55,244 nucleotides of DNA from CAYLLN01 sp036496265. Its GTDB lineage: Bacteria > Planctomycetota > Planctomycetia > Pirellulales > Pirellulaceae. The notes under the pieces are model-generated. The model did not search any database. It was not told where the DNA came from and saw nothing but the letters and a program-made list of their open reading frames with translations. The position numbers and the translations under genes are program-made. Shown piece after piece: positions 43,607 through 52,598 of this stretch (its first letter is position 1; each line of letters opens with the position of its first letter). The stretch spans positions 1 to 55,244 of the forward strand of contig DASXLL010000151.1 of assembly GCA_036496265.1 (NCBI GenBank), given 5' to 3'.

Positions 43607-43624
43607 GGGAGGCTAACGCCTCCC
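43607..43624. repeat. GGGAGGC hairpin between convergent genes
   Basis: Perfect 7-bp stem GGGAGGC/GCCTCCC with loop taac. It lies between convergent genes and lacks a T-run on the plus strand, so it is a dispersed palindrome that may also slow transcription rather than a classical terminator. Confidence 0.55.
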
Positions 43625-43665
43625 GCTCGCCATTTTGTTAGACGGTCTAAACAGCGAGGACGCTT

Positions 43666-44781
43666 CTACCGTTCGGAATACGCCCGTTCGTTGGCATCGG
43701 CTTCCGCGTCTTGATCGTCGGCCCGGAGATGATCGGCGACCGAATCGAACTTAAGCGGATACAGCAGCTCGCGCAGGCTGGCCAGCAAATTCGCCGCTTC
43801 GGCCGAAGCATAATGCTCATCGAGCCACTGGGCGAATTCGTCGAGCTGGCGGCGGCCGTTCGGCCAGCGAATCAACATGACGTTGTGGCACTCTTCGAGC
43901 ATCTGATAGACGCGGGCCCGTGTGACTCCCAACGCCTTGCTCTGATTGCGGACTGATTCCGCGTCAGTGCCGATCCCCAGCCGACCTTGCGTTAACTCCG
44001 CCACCGTTTCGCCGGCGTCGATTTTTAGCTGCTGGATGATTGGTTCGACCAGCCGCTCCTCAATCTCCTCGCGCGTTGGCGGCGAGGTGCGCGTGCGCAC
44101 GTCGGCCATCCAATCTTCCGCGGCCGTGATCGTCCGGGGCGCCATCCGCACCGCCAAATCGCCTTTCGGATTGACGTGGCTCAGGATTTCGTGCAGCGTG
44201 TGAAATACTTCCAGAACGACGGACACCCGTTTTTCGCCATGTGTTTTCAAATCGCGAATTTTCGCCAGAGTCAGATCCAGGTAAAAGCTCAGCGGCGTAT
44301 TCCAAACGACCGATGGTAGCGATTGCAGCGAGGGCGTCAGTCGGCCCAGCTTCTCGTGACCCACCGCGTGCCGGCGGGCCGTGTCGCGCCACTTCATCCA
44401 GACGATCTCCGAGACACGAGAAGGATCGAATTGGCCTTTCTCGTCGAGACCGTCAGCCGGCTTCTCATCGGCGCCCGGCACATTTTTGATTTCAACGCCC
44501 GGCGAGTCTTCCTTCGTCGCCCGAACGAGCAGCTTGATAAACGTTTCGAGCTTCTTGTGCCCGATGCCCGCCGTGGATGCCAATTGCGGAAACGGCTGAT
44601 TCAATAGATCTCGCAGCGTCCGGCCGAGCAGGGCCGTCGGCAGGCGGCGGTCGCTCGGCAGCGCCCAAAAAGCGAGGGGCCGATTCAGACGGGATGCGTA
44701 CCGCTCCGTTTGCAACGTTTGCTTGAGTGTTTCAAAGTGGTTGGCGAGCTTGACCTCAGCCGCCGAAGAAGTTTTTGCCAT
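43666..44781 (-). CDS. Putative DNA-binding protein with HhH/alpha-CTD-like and HTH segments
   Basis: A 371-residue cytoplasmic protein with no family that I recognise. Two segments read like RNA polymerase alpha-CTD or helix-hairpin-helix repeats: TLRDLLNQPFPQLAS plus GIGHKKLETFIKLL (about residues 75-110), and AKIRDLKTHGEKRVSVVLEV (about 185-210). Near residue 290 comes a sigma-region-4-like helix-turn-helix, RNQSKALGVTRARVYQMLEE. The start MAKTSSAAE is five codons inside the longest frame. A regulator or RNA-polymerase-associated factor is the inference; convergent with the nucleoside hydrolase. Confidence 0.6.
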   Translation of the reverse strand: MAKTSSAAEVKLANHFETLKQTLQTERYASRLNRPLAFWALPSDRRLPTALLGRTLRDLLNQPFPQLASTAGIGHKKLETFIKLLVRATKEDSPGVEIKNVPGADEKPADGLDEKGQFDPSRVSEIVWMKWRDTARRHAVGHEKLGRLTPSLQSLPSVVWNTPLSFYLDLTLAKIRDLKTHGEKRVSVVLEVFHTLHEILSHVNPKGDLAVRMAPRTITAAEDWMADVRTRTSPPTREEIEERLVEPIIQQLKIDAGETVAELTQGRLGIGTDAESVRNQSKALGVTRARVYQMLEECHNVMLIRWPNGRRQLDEFAQWLDEHYASAEAANLLASLRELLYPLKFDSVADHLRADDQDAEADANERAYSER

Positions 44782-45030
44782 TATTTGAAGAATCACGAGA
44801 TCACAACCCGAATTTGCGAGCGCGGTCGCATTACAAGCCTACTTCATTTTCGGCCACCCATTAGAAGGGTCGGATTCAATGCCTCCGCGCCACATGAGAC
44901 TGATCAAAACGAACTCCAAGACGATTGTTCCTCCATTTGTTGACACGTCAAGGGTTTTGAAAAGTCAAAATTAATTAAGAATCCGTTACAAGCGTTCGCG
45001 CTCGCGGTTTTCCGCCATCCAAACTGGCGG

Positions 45031-45843
45031 TTAGCCGCCACTGCGCATGAAATAGAAAGCGGCCAGGCCGAATCCGATTGCGCAGACCAGCCAGCGGATG
45101 TATTGGCTTTTGATCTGCCGGCTGTAGTGTGCGGCGAGAAAGCCGCCGGCGACCGAGGTGGCCATCATCGCGAGGGCGAAGGGCCAATAGACCTTGGCGG
45201 TCGCGATGAAGAGAACAGCGGCGACCGCATTGATTGCTGTGCCTAGCACTGACTTCACGCCGTTCATTTGGTGCAAGTTTGAGAGGCCCATCAGGCCGAG
45301 GCCGCTGAGCATCAAAATGCCGATACCGGCTCCGAAGTAACCGCCGTAAATGGCGATCAGGAATTGCAAGCCGATCATTCCGGCCAGCGACGAGCGGCGA
45401 ATTTCATGTGGCGGCTTATCGAGATCATCGACTCGCTTGCGGGCCAGCCAGCGACTGAGGAGAGGCTGCACCGAGAACAAAACGGCAGCCGTGAGAATAA
45501 GCCACGGCACCAAATGACGAAATTCGCCGGGGAAGGCCACGACGAGGCCGGCGCCGATCGCTCCGCCGATGAGGCTGGGCGGCAGCAGCCATACGAGCAG
45601 GTGCCGAAGTTCATGCGTCTCGCGGCGAAAGCCCCAGGCGCTGCCAAGCGACGCTGGCACGAGCGCCACGGTGCTCGTGCCGTTGGCGAGAACAGCGGCC
45701 ATCGCCGCATCGGCAAACTTGCCGAGCGCCGCAATCAACGTCGGAAACGTTACCAGCGTTCCCCCGCCTGCCAAGGCATTTATGCCGCCGGCGATCAGCG
45801 CTGCCAGACAAAGATAGACGTAGTCCAGCGGCGAATTGGACAT
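45031..45843 (-). CDS. TSUP family permease (TauE/SafE-like)
   Basis: A 270-residue membrane protein with about eight hydrophobic segments, matching the sulfite exporter TauE/SafE (DUF81) family: the N-terminal AGGINALAGGGTLVTFPTLIALG-like segment and the mirrored C-terminal half with YGGYFGAGIGILML. Members transport sulfite, sulfoacetate or other organosulfur anions. A link with the sulfatase 23 kb away is not supported by position. The closest gene is the PEGA lipoprotein, 39 bases upstream on the same strand. Confidence 0.9.
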   Translation of the reverse strand: MSNSPLDYVYLCLAALIAGGINALAGGGTLVTFPTLIAALGKFADAAMAAVLANGTSTVALVPASLGSAWGFRRETHELRHLLVWLLPPSLIGGAIGAGLVVAFPGEFRHLVPWLILTAAVLFSVQPLLSRWLARKRVDDLDKPPHEIRRSSLAGMIGLQFLIAIYGGYFGAGIGILMLSGLGLMGLSNLHQMNGVKSVLGTAINAVAAVLFIATAKVYWPFALAMMATSVAGGFLAAHYSRQIKSQYIRWLVCAIGFGLAAFYFMRSGG

Positions 45844-45882
45844 ATCAGGCGAAAGATGCGAATCGATGTAGTTTTAAGTCGC

Positions 45883-46449
45883 TTATCGCGGCGGCGGCGG
45901 TAACGGTTCATAAGGCAACGGTTGCCCGCCGGGAAGGCCCTGTCCCGGATAACCAGGCGGATCGGGCGGCCGGGGATTGGCCGTCGTGATCGCCGTCATC
46001 GGCGTCACTGTTCCGGAGCGTGCGCTATCGCGGAGCGCCGTGGCGCGGTCGAGCAGTTTTTGTTGTGGAACGATTTCCTGTGTCACCAGCTGCACATCGA
46101 CGACTCGCTCATCGCGAATCTCATTCGGCGCCACGTTCTCGGAAATGAAGCCGAGCGGCGGAAGCTCATACCACGGCGGCGGGATTTTCTGGAAGATCGT
46201 CTCCGTCCGGTAGCCGTCCTTCATGATGGTGATTTTACGCGTGCCGTAATACACGAACGCCGATGAGCAGGGAGTCGTGCCGATTTCCTGGTCATCGACA
46301 AAGACCTGCGCCCCCGGAGGATTCGTCCGCACGGTAAGTCGCCGCCGCACGCAGCCAATGCTGAAAATCGCTTGCGCCGCGATGAGCGCAACAAGCATCG
46401 GGCGCGCTCTGGCGGCCAGCGGCGGCACGGCTCGGGTTGCAAACCACAT
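45883..46449 (-). CDS. PEGA-domain protein, probable lipoprotein
   Basis: A 188-residue protein with an N-terminal hydrophobic signal ending at FSIGC, an imperfect lipobox (Ser at -3). It is followed by a PEGA domain: LTVRTNPPGAQVFVDDQEIGTTP and the ITIMKDGYRTET end strand. The C-terminal 60 residues are Pro-rich (PRPPDPPGYPGQG). PEGA domains are surface or periplasmic modules in cell-envelope proteins. A shorter start at an internal ATG would remove the basic n-region. Probably co-transcribed with the TSUP gene. Confidence 0.75.
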   Translation of the reverse strand: MWFATRAVPPLAARARPMLVALIAAQAIFSIGCVRRRLTVRTNPPGAQVFVDDQEIGTTPCSSAFVYYGTRKITIMKDGYRTETIFQKIPPPWYELPPLGFISENVAPNEIRDERVVDVQLVTQEIVPQQKLLDRATALRDSARSGTVTPMTAITTANPRPPDPPGYPGQGLPGGQPLPYEPLPPPPR

Positions 46450-46794
46450 GGAAATACTTCAACTGGCCGAGAAAATCGGGCGGCGGAGTATAAGAATGCC
46501 GCCCCCAGCGTCCTAGTCGGATCGCGGTCGTTTTCGAGCCAACGACGTGGAACGATGCGACCGGTCAAGCGTCTCAGACCAGTCCGGCTTGCCAAAAATC
46601 ACCGCCTCAATGGCTGCTCCTGGCCACTAACTTGAAGCGAGCAATGGCTTTGCGCCGATAGTTGTTATAAACTCGCACTGCTCGCGGCGATTCCGTCGCG
46701 GTAGAATAACCAAGCTAGCGAAATCCGGGCTAATTTGCTGCGGGTGGGCACCGGGCTTACGGCGAAAGACAAAGCCTAGGGCGAAAGGCAAAGC
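46450..46794. other. Divergent intergenic region
   Basis: This 345-base gap between divergent genes holds no gene that I can support. It should carry the promoters of the PEGA gene (left) and the PP2C gene (right). A tataaac word at about 46668 is the only visible -10-like element and has no clear -35, so I do not call a promoter. Confidence 0.5.
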
Positions 46795-48111
46795 GTGAGT
46801 TCTGCGATCGGCGTCGAGTTTGCGACCCTGACGGATGTGGGCATGCGCCGCACAACCAATCAGGACTCCCAGGCGCTGCTAGCCGCCGACACGCCGGCGG
46901 TCCTCGAAAGCCGCGGGCATCTGCTGATGATCGCCGACGGCATGGGCGCCCACGCGGCGGGCGAGTTGGCCAGCCGCCTGGCTGTCGAGCAAGTGCCGCA
47001 CCTGTATCGGAAATACGTCGAGCTATCGCCGCCCGAGGCACTGCAGCGCGCGTTTCGCGAGGCCAATACCGAGATCAATCGCCGCGGCAGCGCGAACACC
47101 GATTTTCACAATATGGGCACGACCGGCAGCGTTCTGGTCCTGTTGCCCCAAGGGGCGATCGCCGGCCACGTCGGCGACAGCCGCATTTATCGCCTCCGCG
47201 ACCACACGCTGAGCCAGCTCACGTTCGATCACAGCCTGCAGTGGGAGTTGCGGGCGTCGGGTCAACTACCCGACAACGCCGACATTTCAGCCGTCGTTCC
47301 CAAGAATGTCATCACTCGCTCGCTCGGTCCTAGTCCAAGTGTCCAAATCGACCTGGAAGGGCCGCATGCGATCAACGTCGGCGACGTCTATATGCTCTGC
47401 AGCGACGGGCTCACGGGCCGTGTCGAAGATGAAGAAATCGGCGCGATTCTCGCCAGTCTGCCGCCGAAAGAAGCCGCACATGCCCTTGTCGATCTGGCCA
47501 ATCTGCGCGGGGGGCCCGACAACACGACTGTGCTGATCGGCAAAGTGACCGGGCCCGAATTTCAACCGAATCCCGATAAGACGATGCCGCTCCGCATGGG
47601 TGCATCGCACATCATCCAGCCGCTGCATATCGTGCTGCTGACGATCGCCGCCGCTTGTGGCCTGGCAGCCGGCCTTCTCGCCATCGTCAGCCATTTGCTG
47701 GCCGCGGGCATCGCCCTCGGCGCGGCGCTCGTTGTCGCGGCGGTCACGTTCCTGCATCGTCAGCTCATGCACAGCGGCACGCGGCTGGGTGGCGACCGCA
47801 TGTTGGGCAAGGGTCCTTACACCACCGCTCGTTGCGAACCTAACCCGCAGCTCGTCCAAAAACTCGACGCCACGCTCAATGAGCTTCGTCAGGCCGCGCG
47901 GGAAGGAAACTGGGACATCAATTGGGGGCCGCTCGACGAATCGGCCAAGCTCGCAGCCGCAGCTCTAGCCGCGGGGAATTTCACCGAAGCCGTGCGCCAA
48001 GATTGCCGCGCCATCTCACACATGATGAGTGAGCTCCGCCACCAGCAAAAGAAGAAGCTTGGCAGCACGACGGTGAATTTCAGCTTCCGCGGCGTCGAAG
48101 AAGCGCAGTGA
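46795..48111 (+). CDS. PP2C-type Ser/Thr protein phosphatase with membrane anchor
   Basis: A 438-residue metal-dependent phosphatase. The catalytic domain (about 1-250) has NQDSQ after TDVGMRRTT, MIADGMGAHAAGE, GHVGDSRIYRL, LCSDGLTG and GGPDNTTVL, so all the metal-binding aspartates appear present. Two adjacent membrane segments follow (about 275-325), then a cytoplasmic helical tail of 100 residues. It starts at GTG. PP2C enzymes of this layout reverse Hanks-type Ser/Thr kinases. No kinase gene is in the window, but a sensor-like gene lies downstream on the same strand. Confidence 0.93.
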   Translation: MSSAIGVEFATLTDVGMRRTTNQDSQALLAADTPAVLESRGHLLMIADGMGAHAAGELASRLAVEQVPHLYRKYVELSPPEALQRAFREANTEINRRGSANTDFHNMGTTGSVLVLLPQGAIAGHVGDSRIYRLRDHTLSQLTFDHSLQWELRASGQLPDNADISAVVPKNVITRSLGPSPSVQIDLEGPHAINVGDVYMLCSDGLTGRVEDEEIGAILASLPPKEAAHALVDLANLRGGPDNTTVLIGKVTGPEFQPNPDKTMPLRMGASHIIQPLHIVLLTIAAACGLAAGLLAIVSHLLAAGIALGAALVVAAVTFLHRQLMHSGTRLGGDRMLGKGPYTTARCEPNPQLVQKLDATLNELRQAAREGNWDINWGPLDESAKLAAAALAAGNFTEAVRQDCRAISHMMSELRHQQKKKLGSTTVNFSFRGVEEAQ

Positions 48112-48245
48112 GTTTTGACCTCGCGAGGCTCCTCCAGCGACGTTTTCGCTTTGGCGCGTGTGCCAAGGTCGGAAGAATCGCTGCTACGCAACCTCAAGAC
48201 CGCTCCAAGGGCCGCATCTCTGCCGCTCGCAATCGGCCGTTCGCG

Positions 48246-48274
48246 TTGTTGTTTTACTAGCGCTGTCCTATAAT
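48246..48274 (+). promoter_or_regulatory. Sigma-70-type promoter of the PAS/GAF regulator
   Basis: TTGTTG at 48246-48251 and a perfect TATAAT at 48269-48274 are 17 bases apart. A strong ribosome-binding site AGGAGGAG at 48293-48300 follows, eight bases before the GTG start. This is the best promoter and start context in the window. Confidence 0.75.
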
Positions 48275-48308
48275 TCTGAGGATAGCGTAATTAGGAGGAG
48301 TTTCGATC

Positions 48309-50024
48309 GTGGCCGATCGGCTTCGTATTTTGTACGTCTGTAACCCGAACGATTCGGTGGCGTCACTGCCCGAATCGCTGCGGAGCACCGCCGAAGTCCA
48401 AACTGTCCACAATCCACTCCGAGCTCTCGCAAAGATCTCACGCGAGAAGTTCGATGGTATCTATGTCACGGCCGATCATCTGCAGAACGCCGTCAAGCTC
48501 GGCCGCCTGATCGAAAACGATCGCATCCTGGAAGGCATGCCCGATGCGGTCGCGCTCATTGACGGTGAGCTGACAATCCTGTGGGCCAACCACGTCTTCA
48601 TCGAATGGTGTAATCGCGGGAATGTCGTCGGAGAACAGTTTTTTGCGGCCCTGAACACGCCCGACATCGTCGGACCCGAAGAGCATCCGCTCATGACGGC
48701 GCTCCGGACGCGGCAAGCCGCCAGCACGCTGCTCAAAACGCAACAAGACCGATATTTCCAGTTGCATGCCGCGCCGATCATCGATTCGGTTGAGGGCCCG
48801 CGGCATTTGGTCGTTACGCTGCGCGATGTGTCGCCCGAAATCTCGCAGCAGCAAAAGCTGGCCGCCATTCAAGACGCCGGCCGCGAGCTCGCCGACCTCA
48901 AGCCGGAAGAAATCTTCGACATGCCGGTCGAGGATCGCATCGAGCTGCTCAAGTCGAACATCATTCACTGCACGAAGGATCTGCTGAGATTTGACGTCGT
49001 CGAGATCCGTTTGATGGATCAAAAAACAAAGCAGCTTGTTCCGCTGCTGGAACTGGGCATGGACTGCGAAGCTGCCCATCGCGATCTCTACTCCCGCGAG
49101 GCCGACAACGGCGTCACCGGCTTCGTGGCTTTCACCGGCAAGAGCTATCTCTGCGAAGACACGGCGAACGATCCGCTGTATTTGATGGGCGCCAAAGGCG
49201 CGAAAAGCTCGCTCACCGTTCCGCTCAAGCTGCACAACGAGGTGATCGGCACGTTCAACGTTGAAAGCCCGCAGCCGCACGCTTTTACCGACGCTGACTT
49301 GCAGTTTTTGCAGATTTTTGGCCGCGACGTGGCTGTGTCATTGAATACGCTGCAACTGCTGGCTGCTCAGAGGATGAACGCGGCGCAGGAAATGGTCGAA
49401 AAAATTCACCGCGAAGTTGCGGTGCCGATCGACGAAATCGTGTGCGATGCGACGTTCGTCACGGAGCGATTGTCCGACGTCGATCCTGAGCTGCGAGCGC
49501 GACTCGAAAAAATCCTCGCCTCGGCCCGCGGAATTAAAGAAGTCATTCATCAGGTCGGCAAAAGGCTCGCTCCGACCGACGCGGTTCCTATTCAAGGTCC
49601 GAACAAGCGCGAGAAGCTCAAGGGCAAGCGAGTCCTCGTCGTCGATGGCGACGAAAACATCCGCTGCGCCGCTCACGCGCTCCTCGAGCCGCACGACTGC
49701 GTCGTCGAGACGGTGCAGCGCGGCAGCGAGGCTGAATCGCTCTTTCGCCACGGTCTTCGCGACCTCAACTACCATGCGATCATTTCCGGCGTGAAGCTCC
49801 CCGATATGAGCGGCTTTGACCTGATGATGCGCCTCAAGCCGATGGTCCAGCCGGTGCCAATGATCCTCTCCCAGGAATTCGGCTGGGATGCGGGGCACAC
49901 GCTCGTCAAATGTCGCCAAGCCGGCCTCCACCCCAGCGGCACCGTGATCAAGCCCTTCAAAGAGCGACAACTCCTCGACACGCTCGAAACAATCATCGAC
50001 TGGTCGCAGGGCGGCAAGGCTTAA
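48309..50024 (+). CDS. PAS-GAF regulator with HisKA-like helix and pseudo-receiver
   Basis: A 571-residue signalling protein without membrane segments. Residues 1-70 look like a degraded receiver-like fold, about 75-190 a PAS domain (MPDAVALIDGELTILWAN), and about 195-360 a GAF domain. About 360-430 is a helical region with His367 in KIHREVAVPIDEI, which resembles the dimerisation/phosphotransfer helix of histidine kinases, but no ATP-binding domain follows. Residues about 440-571 form a receiver: VLVVDGDENIR and a conserved IKPF lysine are kept, but the phospho-acceptor position holds Gly494 (IISGVKLPD). It starts at GTG under a strong promoter. Output partner unknown. Confidence 0.85.
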   Translation: MADRLRILYVCNPNDSVASLPESLRSTAEVQTVHNPLRALAKISREKFDGIYVTADHLQNAVKLGRLIENDRILEGMPDAVALIDGELTILWANHVFIEWCNRGNVVGEQFFAALNTPDIVGPEEHPLMTALRTRQAASTLLKTQQDRYFQLHAAPIIDSVEGPRHLVVTLRDVSPEISQQQKLAAIQDAGRELADLKPEEIFDMPVEDRIELLKSNIIHCTKDLLRFDVVEIRLMDQKTKQLVPLLELGMDCEAAHRDLYSREADNGVTGFVAFTGKSYLCEDTANDPLYLMGAKGAKSSLTVPLKLHNEVIGTFNVESPQPHAFTDADLQFLQIFGRDVAVSLNTLQLLAAQRMNAAQEMVEKIHREVAVPIDEIVCDATFVTERLSDVDPELRARLEKILASARGIKEVIHQVGKRLAPTDAVPIQGPNKREKLKGKRVLVVDGDENIRCAAHALLEPHDCVVETVQRGSEAESLFRHGLRDLNYHAIISGVKLPDMSGFDLMMRLKPMVQPVPMILSQEFGWDAGHTLVKCRQAGLHPSGTVIKPFKERQLLDTLETIIDWSQGGKA

Positions 50025-50064
50025 AATAGGTTCGATAGGCCCGGATCGACTAGCGCTGCGGACG

Positions 50065-51234
50065 ATGCCCACGATGCACATCGCAACGACTGCGATCTCA
50101 CTCTCCGCCGCCTGCATTGGTCATTTCGCCATTTGCGTCTGGCTCTTCAACCGCCTCCATGCCCTCGGCTGGCCGCGGCCGCTCGTCAAGTCGCTGGAAA
50201 AAGCCTTGCTATTGGTCGCGCTTGTCGTGTTATTCCTGACGATGTTATTCCCGATCGTGACATCGCCGCTGGGGCGCAGCGCCATCGGAATCGGCCATTC
50301 CCTCTTGTCCGTCTATGTCACGCTCTGCTGGTTGGCGTGCCTCCTGATCATCCCGCTCTGGCTAATCCCCAAGCTGCTGGAACGGACACCCGCCGCGCTG
50401 TTGTCCAATGACACCACGGTCATCAACATCGCCGACCGCCTCGGCTTTCGCCCCATGCACGGCAAAGCCCGCATACTCGCGCATGTGCCCCGCAATCAAA
50501 TCCTGGAGCTCGCCGTTCAACAAAAAACTCTCCGGCTGCCGAATCTGCCCGAGCCACTCGATGGGCTACGGATTGCCCATTTGTCCGATCTGCACATGAC
50601 CGGCCAACTCGGCCCTGAGTTCTATGACTGCGTCGTAGAAGAAACCAACGCTCTCGCGCCCGACATCGTCGTCATCACCGGAGATATTCTCGAAAAAGAA
50701 CACTGCCTGCCCTGGATTGAGCCGACGCTCGGCCGCCTGCATGCTCGTCACGGCAAATTTTTCATCCTCGGCAATCACGAACAGCGGTTGCGGGATGTGG
50801 CGTCGCTGCGGCGATCGCTCACCGGCGCTGGCCTCATCGATTTGGGCAGCAAAACCCAAACGCTTGCGATTAGCGGTGTCGAAGTTCTCCTCGCCGGCAA
50901 TGAGCGACCTTGGTTCGGCACCGCTCCTGAACTATCAACGCTGAACCCTGAACCCTCGTTCCGCATCCTACTTTCCCACACCCCCGACAACTTCTCCTGG
51001 GCCAAGTCTTGCGGATTCGACCTCATGCTCGCCGGCCATACCCACGGCGGGCAAATCCGCCTTCCCTGGCTGGGCGCGATCATCGCACCCAGTTTCCACG
51101 GCTCTCGCTACGCCGGTGGCCTGTATTTTGAGCCGCCTACTTTGATGCACGTCAGTCGCGGCCTGGCCGGGATTCACCCGCTTCGCCTCAATTGCCGGCC
51201 GGAGCTCGCACTGTTCATGCTGAAGCGCTGCTAA
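50065..51234 (+). CDS. Membrane-anchored metallophosphoesterase (YkuE-like)
   Basis: A 389-residue protein with three or four N-terminal membrane helices and a C-terminal calcineurin-like phosphoesterase domain: IAHLSDLHMTGQLG, TGDILEK, GNHEQR, LLSHTPD and AGHTHGGQ. These supply the two-metal site. Relatives act on phospholipids or nucleotides at the membrane (YkuE, LpxH-like), but the substrate is not decidable. Two in-frame ATGs lie three codons apart at the start. A short GAACC-type repeat is carried in frame at about 50941. It begins 41 bases after the PAS/GAF gene and may be read from the same promoter. Confidence 0.88.
   Translation: MPTMHIATTAISLSAACIGHFAICVWLFNRLHALGWPRPLVKSLEKALLLVALVVLFLTMLFPIVTSPLGRSAIGIGHSLLSVYVTLCWLACLLIIPLWLIPKLLERTPAALLSNDTTVINIADRLGFRPMHGKARILAHVPRNQILELAVQQKTLRLPNLPEPLDGLRIAHLSDLHMTGQLGPEFYDCVVEETNALAPDIVVITGDILEKEHCLPWIEPTLGRLHARHGKFFILGNHEQRLRDVASLRRSLTGAGLIDLGSKTQTLAISGVEVLLAGNERPWFGTAPELSTLNPEPSFRILLSHTPDNFSWAKSCGFDLMLAGHTHGGQIRLPWLGAIIAPSFHGSRYAGGLYFEPPTLMHVSRGLAGIHPLRLNCRPELALFMLKRC
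50941..50954 (+). repeat. GAACC heptamer pair inside the phosphoesterase gene
   Basis: CTGAACC occurs twice in tandem, then CTCG. It is translated as LNPEP, matching the in-frame pattern of the heptamer family at 30584. Confidence 0.6.
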
Positions 51235-51257
51235 GTAAAATCCGCATTGCGGCTTAC

Positions 51258-51316
51258 ACTAACGCGAAGCGTAAGCGAGGGGAAATCGCAGTCCCTCGCT
51301 TACGCTTCGGGTTAGT
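51258..51316. repeat. Long hairpin with 24-bp arms
   Basis: ACTAACGCGAAGCGTAAGCG and its continuation (51258-51281) pair with 51293-51316 with a single mismatch in 24, around an 11-base loop. It lies in the gap between the phosphoesterase and MOSC genes and would form a very stable hairpin in either transcript. Confidence 0.9.
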
Positions 51317-51351
51317 ATGCCACCGCAAATTATTCCGCGGGGTCGTTCAGT

Positions 51352-52020
51352 ATGCCCACGATTGTTTCCATCCAAGTTGGCCGGCCCGTCAGCTACGTGC
51401 AAGAAAGCCCAATCGACGGCAAGTCTCGCTCGTGGAAGACCGCTTTTTTTAAGATGCCAATTACGGGCAGCGTCGCCGTCACCGATTCCGGCGTCGCCGG
51501 CGATGAGCAAGCCGACCTCCAAAATCACGGCGGCCTCGACAAGGCCGTACTCGCCTATTCGGCCGACCACTACGCCTATTGGCGACCGCATCTCAATTTG
51601 CCCGACATGCCTCACGGCGGCTTTGGCGAGAATCTGACGATTTCCGGCCTCGATGAAACTACCGTCTGCATCGGCGATCGCTGGCAGGCGGGCGAAATTG
51701 TCTTTGAAGTTTCGCAGCCGCGACAGCCCTGCTGGAAAATGGGCCGCCGCTGGCAAATCGTCGATCTGCCCAAGCAAGTCATCCAAAACGGCAAAAGCGG
51801 CTGGTACCTTCGCGTCATCGATCCCGGCGAACTCACGAGCGGCCTCGCAATAGAACTAATCTCGCGTCCACGTCCTACCTGGACTATCGCCCGCGCCAGT
51901 CACCTGCTTTATCACGAATCCGACAATCTCGCCGGCTTGCAAGAGTTGGCGGACATTCCGGAACTCTCTCGCGCGTGGCGCGAAGAGCTGTTTGAGAAAA
52001 TCGCCAGGCGCCAGTACTAG
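51352..52020 (+). CDS. MOSC-domain protein (YiiM-like)
   Basis: A 222-residue MOSC protein of the YiiM type, the family tied to reduction of N-hydroxylated compounds with a molybdenum cofactor. Landmarks: MPTIVSIQVGRPVSY, the DLQNHGGLDKAVLAYSADHY stretch, GGFGENLT and the cysteine in QPRQPCWKMG that could hold the cofactor. The length matches Escherichia coli YiiM. The C-terminal 60 residues form the small helical extension. No molybdenum cofactor synthesis gene is near. The stop overlaps that of the next gene on the other strand by four bases. Confidence 0.92.
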   Translation: MPTIVSIQVGRPVSYVQESPIDGKSRSWKTAFFKMPITGSVAVTDSGVAGDEQADLQNHGGLDKAVLAYSADHYAYWRPHLNLPDMPHGGFGENLTISGLDETTVCIGDRWQAGEIVFEVSQPRQPCWKMGRRWQIVDLPKQVIQNGKSGWYLRVIDPGELTSGLAIELISRPRPTWTIARASHLLYHESDNLAGLQELADIPELSRAWREELFEKIARRQY

Positions 52021-52463
52021 CCGAACGATCTCGCTGCCGATTCAAGAAGAAGAAGCTCCTGGATATCCTCAATATCGCCGGCCAACACGGCATCCCAGAC
52101 ACATGAGATTTGCCAGATCGCTTTAAGCAATTTCCGAGAGTCTCGCCCTGCATTGCTCAATTCCAAGCTTACTTGCAGGGCAAAAAGCAACATGTGAGAA
52201 ATCGCGTAGACAACCTCGGCTTGGAGACTCCGATTATGACCTTCTGGTACCGACTGGTAATACTTATTTAATCGTTCGAGACAATCTACGACATCGACGA
52301 CAGCCTCATCCAAACCAGCGACTGTGCCGTCTTTTTCAAAAGCAAATACAATATCGAAGAACACCGCGCCACCCGATAGCTGGGGAGTTCCGGGCAGGCC
52401 TGAATGTTCGCGAAGGCGTTGGCAAATGTCTATAGGAACCATAATTGAAGCCATAAGCCTCAT
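52017..52463 (-). CDS. Helical hypothetical protein
   Basis: A 148-residue mostly helical protein without cysteine clusters or membrane segments. The N-terminus has three possible Met starts within eight codons (MRLMASIMVPID). Helices such as DEAVVDVVDCLERLNKYYQ and AISHMLLFALQVSLEL suggest a four-helix bundle. No family recognised. It is convergent with the MOSC gene. Confidence 0.5.
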   Translation of the reverse strand: MRLMASIMVPIDICQRLREHSGLPGTPQLSGGAVFFDIVFAFEKDGTVAGLDEAVVDVVDCLERLNKYYQSVPEGHNRSLQAEVVYAISHMLLFALQVSLELSNAGRDSRKLLKAIWQISCVWDAVLAGDIEDIQELLLLESAARSFG

Positions 52464-52581
52464 GCCGCGCGACGGAATTCAACGTAGCGGCGAATTAGCT
52501 ATTTAGCTGGCAAAGGAAGTGCGTTCCCCGACCGGCCGTTGGCGAGCGTAAAAACGGTTTGCACGTCGCTAAGTTGTTCTT

Positions 52582-52598
52582 GGTGGGCACAGCCCACC
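52582..52598. repeat. GGTGGGC hairpin next to the WD40 stop codon
   Basis: Perfect 7-bp stem GGTGGGC/GCCCACC with an aca loop. It abuts the stop codon of the WD40 gene on the minus strand. Confidence 0.6.

Noticed and set aside
43607..43624. GGGAGGC hairpin as a rho-independent terminator
   Set aside because: No T-run follows on the plus strand and the hairpin looks like a dispersed palindrome.
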